Below, in pieces: positions 35,574 through 43,877 of a stretch of 64,000 nt of DNA. The DNA is taken from contig CAZMUZ010000002.1 of the NCBI GenBank assembly GCA_964569315.1, positions 1 through 64,000 of the forward strand. Reading direction: 5' to 3'. The translations under genes were made by a program, and so were the position numbers. Below the pieces are notes generated by a model. It did not search any database. It was given only the letters and a program-made list of their open reading frames with translations, and was not told where the DNA came from. Position 1 is the first letter of the stretch; each line of letters begins with the position of its first letter. The DNA is from CADEFF01 sp964569315 (GTDB lineage Bacteria; Pseudomonadota; Alphaproteobacteria; Dongiales; Dongiaceae).

Positions 35574-37289
35574 ATGCCCGACGAGAGCCCCTTGCGCATC
35601 AAGACGGATCCAGCCCGCTTCGAGGTCGTGAAGAACGCGCTCTATTCCACGGCCGAGGAGATGAAGATCATCGTGGCGAAGACCGCCTATTCGCCGCTGC
35701 TGAAGGTCGCGGGCGACTATTCCTGCGGCGTGTTCGATCTGGCTGGCAGCATGGTGGCGCAGGGGCCCGACCTGCCGATCCATCTGGGGTCGATGCCCGA
35801 CGCGGTGCGGGCGGTGGTGAAGGCCTTCCCCGACGCCGCGGCGGGCGACGTCTTCATCCACAACGACCCCTATAACGGCGGGTCGCACCTGCCCGACGTG
35901 AACGTCGTTACCCCGGCCTTCCTCGGCAACCGGCTGCTCGGCTTCTGCTGTGTGCGGGCCCACTGGCCCGATATCGGTAGCGCCAGCCCGGGGAGCTATG
36001 GCGCCGTCACCGAGATCTTCGGCGAGGGACTTCAGATCCCGCCGATTCGGCTCTATCGCGACGGCGTGCCCGACCGGAGCGTCGAGGCGCTGATCTGCGC
36101 CAACATCCGCATGCCGGCGGAACGCATGGGCGACCTCCGCGCCCAGGTCGCGGCGAACCGGCGCGGGGCGCTGCGGCTCGAGACTCTGGCGAAGAAATAT
36201 GGCGCCGATACGTTGCTGCAGATCATGCAGGAAGTGCAGGACTACTCCGAAGCGATGATGCGGCTCGCCTTTCGCAAGTTGCCGGATGGCGAGGCGAGCT
36301 TTACCGACACGATCGACGGCGACGGCATCCTGGCACCGGGTGCCAACGCGGACGAGACCTTCATCGTGAAGCTGAAGCTGGTGAAGCGCGGCGACCGGAT
36401 CACGGCCGATTTCGCCGGCTCCGACCCGCAGGTGGCGGGTCCGATGAACGCGCCCCTCACGGTGACCGCGTCGGGCGTCTATTGCGCCCTGAAGATGATC
36501 GCCGATCCGAAGAGCCTCATTCCGGCGAACAGCGGCTGCTGGCGTCCGATCGTCATCGAAGCGCCTGTCGGGTCGGTCGTCAACGCGCAGTCGCCCGCGC
36601 CCGTCGTCTATGCCAATCACGAGATGTCGGCCCGCGTCGCCGACATGATCTTCGCCGCGATGTACAAGATATCGCCGGAGAATGTGATGGCGGGCTCGCA
36701 GGGAACCTCGGCGATCGTGACCTTCGGCGGCGTCGATTATCGGACCTCCGAACGCTATGTGAGCTACGAATCGACCAAGGGCGGCTTCGGTGCGCGGCCG
36801 GTGAAGGATGGCGTCAACGGTCTCGCCAGTACGGTCGCCAACATGATGAACACGCCGATCGAGATGCTGGAGATGAGCTTTCCGCTGCGGGTCGAGGAAT
36901 ATGCGCTGATCCCGGACAGCGGTGGCGCCGGAACCTGGCGCGGCGGGCTCGGCGTGAAGCGCGCCTGGCGAATTCTCGGTCGGGACTCGAATTCGGCGAG
37001 CTGCTGCGAGCGCAGCGTGACGCCGCCCTTCGGCCTCGCGGGCGGCCTGCCGGGCAGCCCGACGCGCCTGACCTTGGAGCAGGCTGGCAAGCCCGTCGAA
37101 CTCTTGCCGAGCAAGGGTGGCTTCGTGGCGCCGGCCGATGCGCGGGTGGTGATGGAGGCGCCGGGCTCGGGCGGCTATGGTCCGCCCGCCAGACGGAACC
37201 GCGAGCGGCTGCGCAACGATCTGATCGATGGCTATGTGACGCCGGAAGGCGCGCGACGCGACTACGGTGTCGATCCCGAGACGCTTTAG
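35574..37289 (+). CDS. hydantoinase/oxoprolinase subunit B (HyuB)
   Basis: 571 residues of the HyuB family (ALYSTAEEMKIIVAKTAYSPLLKVAGDYSCGVFD near the start, then HNDPYNGGSHLPDV, NHEMSARVADMI and PDSGGAGTWRGGLG). It forms the catalytic complex with the HyuA protein encoded just upstream. Length and motifs are intact. The order aminotransferase-HyuA-HyuB-cupin-rhodanese suggests a pathway opening a heterocycle and handling an amino and perhaps a sulfur group. Confidence 0.93.
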   Translation: MPDESPLRIKTDPARFEVVKNALYSTAEEMKIIVAKTAYSPLLKVAGDYSCGVFDLAGSMVAQGPDLPIHLGSMPDAVRAVVKAFPDAAAGDVFIHNDPYNGGSHLPDVNVVTPAFLGNRLLGFCCVRAHWPDIGSASPGSYGAVTEIFGEGLQIPPIRLYRDGVPDRSVEALICANIRMPAERMGDLRAQVAANRRGALRLETLAKKYGADTLLQIMQEVQDYSEAMMRLAFRKLPDGEASFTDTIDGDGILAPGANADETFIVKLKLVKRGDRITADFAGSDPQVAGPMNAPLTVTASGVYCALKMIADPKSLIPANSGCWRPIVIEAPVGSVVNAQSPAPVVYANHEMSARVADMIFAAMYKISPENVMAGSQGTSAIVTFGGVDYRTSERYVSYESTKGGFGARPVKDGVNGLASTVANMMNTPIEMLEMSFPLRVEEYALIPDSGGAGTWRGGLGVKRAWRILGRDSNSASCCERSVTPPFGLAGGLPGSPTRLTLEQAGKPVELLPSKGGFVAPADARVVMEAPGSGGYGPPARRNRERLRNDLIDGYVTPEGARRDYGVDPETL

Positions 37290-37339
37290 CAAGGCGGCGT
37301 GCCGGCCCTGGAAGGCCGCGACTCAAGGAGGAACAGGCG

Positions 37340-37915
37340 ATGAGCAAGCATCCCGAAGCCGAAGCGATGGTCCTCGAGGCGAAGAACGCAATCCGGTGCC
37401 ATGGCGTCACGCGCGCCGGCATGAAGGACGTCTTGGTTTCGCTGCAGGCGCTGGCGAAGCGGACCGAGCTATGGACGAGCGACCGGTTCCACGACCCGAA
37501 GCCGGACGAGCTCCAGGTGCGGCATTTCGTGCGCGAGGATCCGGACCAGAGCTTCGCGCTCTATCTCAACGTGCTGCGGCCTGGAAAAAAGATCTTTCCG
37601 CATAACCACACCACCTGGGCCTGCGTCGCGGCGGTCGCCGGGCAGGAGCATAACGCGCTGCACGAAATTACCGAGGGCGGACTTCGCATCGGGCCGGCGA
37701 AGCTGCGCAAGATCGAGGAGATCGTGGTGGAGCCGGGGCGGAGCATCGCCATGCTGGCCGACGACATCCATTCGGTCGAGGTCAGGGGCGACCGCATCGT
37801 CCGCCATTTGCACTTTTACGGGCTTGCCCTCGAGGCCGTCTCGGGCGGCATCATGTTCGATCCTGTGAAGAACCTGGCCTTCGCCAACTCGATCGGGGTG
37901 ACGACGACGCGATGA
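37340..37915 (+). CDS. cysteine-dioxygenase-like cupin
   Basis: 191 residues forming one double-stranded beta-helix. Metal ligands appear as His88 and His90 in FPHNHTTWACV and His144 in DDIHSVEV, the three-His pattern of thiol dioxygenases (cysteine or 3-mercaptopropionate type). The ATG follows AAGGAGGAACAGGCG. It overlaps the rhodanese gene by ATGA; cupins of this sort often pair with rhodaneses, which suggests oxidation of a thiol and transfer of the sulfur. The substrate is not known. Confidence 0.85.
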   Translation: MSKHPEAEAMVLEAKNAIRCHGVTRAGMKDVLVSLQALAKRTELWTSDRFHDPKPDELQVRHFVREDPDQSFALYLNVLRPGKKIFPHNHTTWACVAAVAGQEHNALHEITEGGLRIGPAKLRKIEEIVVEPGRSIAMLADDIHSVEVRGDRIVRHLHFYGLALEAVSGGIMFDPVKNLAFANSIGVTTTR

Positions 37916-39543
37916 GTTCGCGCCCGGCGCAGGCGTCGGAGGCCGGTCCTGCGATTTCGGCGGCGACCGTCAAGTTCGAGCTCCATGGCGGCCGCGAGGT
38001 CGCGCTGCTGGATGTCCGCGAGCATGGCGAGTTCGCGGCCGGCCATCCGTTCCTCGCGACCTCGGTGCCGCTGAGCCGGTTCGAGCCCGAACTGCTGCGT
38101 CTCGCTCCCAACCCAGCGGCACGCCTCATTTTCTATGATGAAGGAGCGGGTCTGCGTGCCGCCCGGGCGGTCCGGATCGCTCGGACGCTCGGCTATCGCG
38201 ACCTGGCGATCATGACGGGCGGTGCGGCGGCGTGGCGCGCCGCCGGCTATGCGCTCTTCGAGGGCGAGCATCTGCCGAGCAAGACCTTCGGCGAGCTGCT
38301 ACAGGAAGCCTGCGAGGTTCCGACCGTCTCGGCGGCGGCGCTCGACAGCCGCCGGAAACAGGGGGAGAAGATCCTCCTGCTCGACGGACGGCCCTTCGAA
38401 GAGCATCGCCGGATGTGCATCCCGGATAGCATTTGCCTGCCGAACGGCGACCTCGCCTATCGGATTGGCGCGGCGCTGGACACCGACGCGACGCCGATCG
38501 TGGTGCATTGCGCGGGGCGTACGCGCGGCATCGTTGGCGCGCAGACCCTGCGGAATCTCGAGCTTCCGAATCCGGTCGCGGCGCTCGAGGACGGCACGCA
38601 GGGCTGGCGCCTTGCCGGCCTGGTCCTGGAACACGGATCCGAACGGCTCGTGCGCGACGTGCCTGACAAGGCGGTGCGGCACGAGCAGTTCGCGCAGGCC
38701 CGCCGTTATGCCGAGCGCTGGGGCGTGCCGCGGCTCGACGTCGAGACGCTCCTCGCCTGGGCTCGCGAAAGCACGCGCACGACCTATCTGCTCGATGTGC
38801 GGAGCCCCGAGGAATTCGCGACGCGCCGGGCGGCCGCGATCCAGAACGCGCCGGGCGGCCAGCTCGTCCAGGCAACGGATCGCTGGCTCGCCGTGCGCGG
38901 GGCCCGCGTGGTCCTGCTAGACGATACGGAAATCCGCGCGGTCGTCACCGCGAACTGGCTGCGTCAGATGGGGTGGGACGCGATGGCGCTCGCCGGTGGC
39001 ACCGCGGCCTGGCCGGCGCTCGCCGCGCTCGAGGAGCCGCGTGCCCATCGCTTCGACCATCTGCCGCGGATCTTGCCGGCCGAGCTCGCGGCGCTGCGTG
39101 CGAAGGCGCCGTCGTTCTCGATCCTCGACCTTCGCCCGAGCCTCGACTTCCGTGCGGCGCATCTCGACGGCGCGCGCTGGGCCGTGCGCGCGCAGCTTCC
39201 GCAGCTCCTCGCGAGCGCGACGGCGGACCTGCCGGTGGTCCTCGTCGCGAGCGACGCGGTGTTGGCGGGCCTTGCCGCCGCCGATCTGACGGCGCTCGGT
39301 TTCAAGCCGCAATGGCTCTCGGGCGATGTGGCGGACTGGCAGGCTGCCGGTCTTGCGACCATCGGCACGCCCGAGGATCCGCCCGATGCCGATCGCGTGG
39401 ATTTCGCCCGCTTCGCCCATGACCGCCATGCCGGCAATCTGGCAGCCTCGCGGGAATATCTTGCCTGGGAAAAGGGGCTGGTGGGCCGGCTCGACCGCTA
39501 TGAGCGCGCGGTCTTCAAGGTCGCGAACGGAAGCCGGCCCTGA
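37912..39543 (+). CDS. four-domain rhodanese-like sulfurtransferase
   Basis: 543 residues holding four rhodanese-like domains (about 15-120, 130-235, 265-375 and 385-490) plus a C-terminal extension. Only the second keeps an active-site cysteine, Cys200 in VVHCAGRTRG; the equivalent loops of the others (FYDEGAG, LLDDTEI, LVASDAV) lack it, so they are probably structural. Its start overlaps the cupin stop (ATGA). The domains likely hold or channel persulfide sulfur from the cupin product, by inference from the pairing. It converges with the second DUF1989 gene after 13 bases. Confidence 0.87.
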   Translation: MSSRPAQASEAGPAISAATVKFELHGGREVALLDVREHGEFAAGHPFLATSVPLSRFEPELLRLAPNPAARLIFYDEGAGLRAARAVRIARTLGYRDLAIMTGGAAAWRAAGYALFEGEHLPSKTFGELLQEACEVPTVSAAALDSRRKQGEKILLLDGRPFEEHRRMCIPDSICLPNGDLAYRIGAALDTDATPIVVHCAGRTRGIVGAQTLRNLELPNPVAALEDGTQGWRLAGLVLEHGSERLVRDVPDKAVRHEQFAQARRYAERWGVPRLDVETLLAWARESTRTTYLLDVRSPEEFATRRAAAIQNAPGGQLVQATDRWLAVRGARVVLLDDTEIRAVVTANWLRQMGWDAMALAGGTAAWPALAALEEPRAHRFDHLPRILPAELAALRAKAPSFSILDLRPSLDFRAAHLDGARWAVRAQLPQLLASATADLPVVLVASDAVLAGLAAADLTALGFKPQWLSGDVADWQAAGLATIGTPEDPPDADRVDFARFAHDRHAGNLAASREYLAWEKGLVGRLDRYERAVFKVANGSRP

Positions 39544-39556
39544 CCGTCGGCCGCCG

Positions 39557-40171
39557 TCATCCGCGCAGCACCTCGATCCGGAGCGGGGTCGATTTCCCGC
39601 CATTGATGTCGTTCATGCCGATGTCGCAGGAGCAGGCGGTGAGGACGAACACCAGATCCATCTCCGCGCGGAAAACGACATAGTCGCCGGGCTTGGTCGG
39701 CATCGGGCCCGCAATGAGCTCGCCGTCGGTGCGCGGCGGCGTGTTCTCGAAGATGTTGACGGGATCCGGCACGACGCGATGCTGGATGCCTACCTCGGCC
39801 GAAGCCTTCAGGTAGTTGTCGCGGCAATTCGGGTGATATTCGGTGCAGCCGAGCGTCTGGAACAGCGGCAGATCGCAGGGCGCGAACAGCATGTCGTGAA
39901 CGCCGGGTGAGCTGTCCTCGACGAAGGTCAGGATCGGCCGCCGGAGCGTACTGTAGAAACATTCGCCGACCTCGGGAAAGAGCTTCCAGATCGTGGCCCG
40001 CGTGACCGACGCGCTCAGGAACTCGGAATGATCGGCAGCGGAAAGCGCGAATACGTCCCCGATCTGCTTTCCCTCGACGTCCGTGACACGGATATGGTCG
40101 CCCTTCTTCGCGAAGACGGCTCGCCCGGAATAGCCCGGCACCTCGGTTGTTTCGACGATCGCTCTGTCCAC
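39557..40171 (-). CDS. DUF1989 (urea carboxylase-associated) family protein, second copy
   Basis: 204 residues from a GTG start preceded by GGGAG. Family blocks are visible: KGDHIRVTDVEGKQIGD (about residue 24), STLRRPILTFVEDSS, a cysteine-bearing FAPCDLPLFQTLGCTEYHPNCRDNY, and TACSCDIGMNDINGGKSTPL, closer to the second of the two urea-carboxylase-associated subfamilies. The frame is open upstream to 40558, but that part shows no family similarity. Together with the gene at 31277 it brackets the hydantoinase operon; the two could form a heteromer, as in carboxyguanidine deiminase, although they are not cotranscribed. Confidence 0.83.
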   Translation of the reverse strand: MDRAIVETTEVPGYSGRAVFAKKGDHIRVTDVEGKQIGDVFALSAADHSEFLSASVTRATIWKLFPEVGECFYSTLRRPILTFVEDSSPGVHDMLFAPCDLPLFQTLGCTEYHPNCRDNYLKASAEVGIQHRVVPDPVNIFENTPPRTDGELIAGPMPTKPGDYVVFRAEMDLVFVLTACSCDIGMNDINGGKSTPLRIEVLRG

Positions 40172-40615
40172 TGGTCGCTCCCGCTTGATGGCTGTTGCAC
40201 GATTCCCCGATCGTGCCCGGCAAAGTCGCTGCCGTGCGCCTATATAGCGCTTCTGCCGCGGCGGAGAACAGGGCAGCGCGACGTGCCGGAACGCGCGCGC
40301 GGCGAGCGAGCCCTCGTTCCATCCGGGCCGCCCCCCTTCGCTTGTCTTGCCCGCCATTTGCCGGTAGCCATGGTCAATCCCGAATGCGGATTGCTCCATT
40401 GCCTGCCGGACGATTTTCATACCGATCCGGTGACGCCGGTCGAGCGCACCGACGTGACCCATGACCATGGCGACCATGCGCGCCCCGGCAACCGTCAGGT
40501 GCCGGCAACCGACGAGACGATCGCAGTCATGCGTGCGCTTGGCCGACGGCCCCGGCACATGCCCAGGCGGCTGCCGCTCGCCGCGGTCGCTCAGGCCATG
40601 CCGGTGCCTGCCCGC
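40172..40615. other. intergenic region upstream of the second DUF1989 gene
   Basis: 444 bases. It contains the likely promoter of the minus-strand DUF1989 gene (AT-rich CTATATAG near 40239) and a short inverted repeat CAATCC/GGATTG at 40375-40393. It also holds the 3' flank of the aminotransferase gene, which reads toward it. No gene is supported. Confidence 0.35.
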
Positions 40616-41965
40616 CTACCGGCTGGCGGCCAGGATCGAATCCCGGATGATCGAGACGATCCGGTCGATGGTTTCCGGCGGCGTCATGAGCGGCGGCGCG
40701 ACGCAGATGGTGTCGCCGATGGCCGGATCGGCGCCGCCGCCGCGGATACGGGTGAGGAGACCGCGCGACAGCGCCTCGCGCACGACCTTGCCGCCGAGAC
40801 CCATCGCGGGTTTGCGGGTTTCCTTGTTCTCGACGAGTTCCACGCCGCACATGAGCCCGAGCCCGCGCACGTCGCCGACGGGCGCCAGGTCGCGCAACGT
40901 CTCGAGGCCGGCGAGCAGCCGCCGGCCCATGGTGGCCGCGTTCTCCACCAGCCCTTCCTGCTCGATCAGCTCGACATTGCGGAGCCCGACCGCGCAGCAG
41001 GCGGGATGCGCCGAATAGGTCGCGGCATGCATGAACTTCTGGTCGGCCGGCGCCGCCAGCATCGTGTCATGCACCTTGCGCGAAATCAGCACGCCGCCGA
41101 GCGGCAGATAGGCGCTGGTCACGCCTTTCGCGAAGGAGGTGAGATCCGGTTCCACACCCCAATGGCCGAGGGCGAACCATTTACCGGTGCGACCGAAGCC
41201 GGTGATGACCTCGTCGGTGATGAGCAGTATCTCGTGCCGGTCGCAGATCTCGCGGAGCTTCGGGAAATAGCTCGCCGGCGGCACGATCACGCCGCCCGCG
41301 CCCATCACCGGCTCGGCGATCACGGCGGCAACCGAATCCGCGCCTTCCTTCAAAATCGCCTGTTCCAGCGCTTCCGCCGCGCCGACACCGGCATCTTCAT
41401 TGCCGGGCCAGCGATAAGGGTAGGGGGCCGCGACCTGAAGGAAGTTCGGGACGAGCGGGCCGAACATCTTGTGATAGACGGCCATGCCCGTCGCGCTCAT
41501 CGCGGCCATGGTGAGGCCGTGATAGGCGTGGACGCGCGAGAAGATCTTCACTTTGTTCGGCTTGCCGCGGAGCTTCCAGTAATAGCGCGCGAGCTTGAAG
41601 GCGGACTCGTTCGACTCCGCGCCGGCCGTGGTGAAATAGACCGCCGCCGTGCTCGGATAGGCGATCTTCATGAGCTTCTCGGCAAGCTTGATCGAGGGCA
41701 CGTTGGAGGCGCCCGCATAGGCCGAGGCGAAGGCGAGCTTCGCGAGCTGCGCCGAGGCGGCGTCCGCCAGCTCCTTCCGGCCATGGCCCGCATTCACGTT
41801 CCAGAGGCTCGAAAGGCCGTCGATAAATTCCTTCCCGGCGGCGTCGATCAGCATCGCACCGCGGCCTTCCACCATGAGCATCGGATGTTCGTGGTCCTTC
41901 GGATAATGCAGCGGGTGGATGAGGAAACGCTTGTCCGTTTCGACGAGTGCCTGTGCCGAATCCAT
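40616..41965 (-). CDS. class III omega-aminotransferase
   Basis: 449 residues, PLP fold type I. Lys280 in SFAKGVTSAYLPLGG is the Schiff-base lysine; TDEVITGFGRTG (Asp251-Glu252) and TTAGAESNESAFKLAR (about 112-127) are cofactor motifs. The subgroup includes putrescine, beta-alanine and taurine:pyruvate aminotransferases, so an amine donor is likely. It is on the same strand as the upstream ATPase gene but 177 bases away. With the three Pot-type uptake components in the window it could act on a polyamine-like compound; this is inference. Confidence 0.9.
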   Translation of the reverse strand: MDSAQALVETDKRFLIHPLHYPKDHEHPMLMVEGRGAMLIDAAGKEFIDGLSSLWNVNAGHGRKELADAASAQLAKLAFASAYAGASNVPSIKLAEKLMKIAYPSTAAVYFTTAGAESNESAFKLARYYWKLRGKPNKVKIFSRVHAYHGLTMAAMSATGMAVYHKMFGPLVPNFLQVAAPYPYRWPGNEDAGVGAAEALEQAILKEGADSVAAVIAEPVMGAGGVIVPPASYFPKLREICDRHEILLITDEVITGFGRTGKWFALGHWGVEPDLTSFAKGVTSAYLPLGGVLISRKVHDTMLAAPADQKFMHAATYSAHPACCAVGLRNVELIEQEGLVENAATMGRRLLAGLETLRDLAPVGDVRGLGLMCGVELVENKETRKPAMGLGGKVVREALSRGLLTRIRGGGADPAIGDTICVAPPLMTPPETIDRIVSIIRDSILAASR

Positions 41966-42142
41966 GGGAGCTTCCGTCCTCGATTGCCGTAGTGATGCGC
42001 TGCCAAGCGCGATGGATTGTGTCGCCGGCCGAGCCTAGCGAAGAGCGGCGGCGGCAGAAAGCGTCATGCGCTCCTCGCATGGGTGCAACGGCAAGAACGC
42101 AGTCGAGGTCCACCGTGTTTGGAGGAGCGGCGCGCCGGCAGG

Positions 42143-43687
42143 CTAGCCTTTGAGGATCGAGCCGAGCATGCCCCGCAGGATCTTGCGGCCGAGCGAGCTG
42201 CCGATCTGACGGGCGGCGCTCTTCGCCATCGCCTCGGCCATGCCCTGCCGCCGCCCGTCGCCGAGGATGATCTTCTCGATCGTGCTCTTTTCCTCGCGCG
42301 GGGTCCGGCTGCGCGGCGTCGTCTCCCGCGGACCGCGCGTCGGAACACCGGCGGGACGATGCCAGCCGCCCGGACCGGATGGAGGCGCGGTCCCCGCCGC
42401 CTCGCCCGGCGCGCGCTCGCGCAGGGTCTCGAAGGCGGACGGCCGATCGACCGTCTGGTCGTAGCGCCCGCCGACCGGGCTCGTTCCGAGCACCGCGGTG
42501 CGTTCGGCGGGCGCGATCGGGCCGAGCCGCGAGGTCGGCGGGAGGACGAAGGCGCGGTCGACGATGGCGGGCGTGCCGCCCGGCTCGAGGAACGAGATCA
42601 GCGCCTCGCCGACTCCGAGCTCGAGGATCGCGGTCGTCGTATCGATACCGGGGTTCTGTCGGAAGGTATCGGCCGCCGCTTTCACCGCCTTCTGGTCGCG
42701 CGGGGTATAGGCGCGGAGCGCATGCTGCACGCGGTTGCCGAGCTGCCCCAGCACGGTGTCCGGCACGTCGAGCGGATTCTGCGTGACGAAGAACACGCCG
42801 ACCCCCTTGGATCGTACCAGCCGCACCACCTGCTCGATCTTGTCGAGCAGCGCTTTCGGCGCGTCCTCGAAGAGGAGATGCGCCTCGTCGAAGAAGAAGA
42901 CGAGCTTCGGCTTGTCGAGATCGCCTGCCTCCGGCAGCGTCTCGAAGAGCTCGGCGAGCAGCCAGAGCAGGAAGGTCGCGTAGAGCCGCGGGCTCTGCAT
43001 CAGCCGGTCGGCTGCGAGGATGTTGATCGCGCCGACGCCCTGCGGATCGGTCATCATCAGGTCGGCAAGCTCGAGCGCGGGCTCGCCGAAGAATTTCTCG
43101 CCGCCCTGGCTCTCGAGCTGCAGCAATCCGCGCTGGATCGCGCCGATCGAGGCGGCGCTGACATTGCCGTAGCTCGTCGTGAGCGCCTTCGCGTTCTCCC
43201 CGACGAAGCCCAGCATCGCGCGCAGATCCTTGAGGTCGAGAAGCAGCAGCCCCTGATCGTCGGCAAGCTTGAAGACGATATTGAGCACGCCGGCCTGCAC
43301 CTCGTTCAGATCGAGCAGCCGCCCGAAGAGGAGCGGGCCGAGATCGGAAACCGTGGCGCGCACCGGATGGCCCTGCTCGCCGAAGAGATCCCAGAAGATC
43401 GTCGGATAGGCGCGGAAGGCGGGATCGGCGATGCCGAGCCTCGCGAGGCGTTCCCGGAGCTTCGGGGTCATCGCGCCGGCCTGGCTCAGACCCGCGAGGT
43501 CGCCCTTCACGTCGGCCATGAATACCGGCACGCCGCGCGCGGCCAGCCCTTCGGCGATGACTTGGAGCGTCACCGTCTTGCCGGTGCCGGTGGCGCCGGT
43601 GATGAGGCCGTGCCGGTTCGCGTAGCGGGGCAGCAGCTCGATCGGCGAAGCGCCCTTGGCGACGAGGATGCCGGGAACGTCGGTCAT
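42143..43687 (-). CDS. HerA-like ATPase of the DUF853 (YjgR) family
   Basis: 514 residues. Walker A GATGTGKT is at 31-38 in the HerA/FtsK style (NRHGLITGATGTGKTVTLQ), Walker B is VFFFDEAHLLF, and VFFVTQNPLDVPD is the sensor strand. The C-terminus is a basic Pro/Arg-rich linker and a glycine-rich helical tail. The molecular function of the family is not established. The ATG at 43687 with GAGGGAACCCC is preferred; the frame is open upstream without similarity. It is divergent from recQ. Confidence 0.88.
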   Translation of the reverse strand: MTDVPGILVAKGASPIELLPRYANRHGLITGATGTGKTVTLQVIAEGLAARGVPVFMADVKGDLAGLSQAGAMTPKLRERLARLGIADPAFRAYPTIFWDLFGEQGHPVRATVSDLGPLLFGRLLDLNEVQAGVLNIVFKLADDQGLLLLDLKDLRAMLGFVGENAKALTTSYGNVSAASIGAIQRGLLQLESQGGEKFFGEPALELADLMMTDPQGVGAINILAADRLMQSPRLYATFLLWLLAELFETLPEAGDLDKPKLVFFFDEAHLLFEDAPKALLDKIEQVVRLVRSKGVGVFFVTQNPLDVPDTVLGQLGNRVQHALRAYTPRDQKAVKAAADTFRQNPGIDTTTAILELGVGEALISFLEPGGTPAIVDRAFVLPPTSRLGPIAPAERTAVLGTSPVGGRYDQTVDRPSAFETLRERAPGEAAGTAPPSGPGGWHRPAGVPTRGPRETTPRSRTPREEKSTIEKIILGDGRRQGMAEAMAKSAARQIGSSLGRKILRGMLGSILKG

Positions 43688-43877
43688 GGGGTTCCCTCGG
43701 ATCTCGGTGCGCGGGCACCGTTCTTGCGGCGCTCTCTGCCGAACGATTCTGTTATCCCTTCGGCTTCTCCGGCCTGTCAAGCCGGGCACCGTCGAGGCGC
43801 TCCCGAATCGCTTCGCTCCTTCGCGGGGCCGCCTATAATGCCGCCATCCGATCGCCCTTCCGGGATTGCCAGCATCC

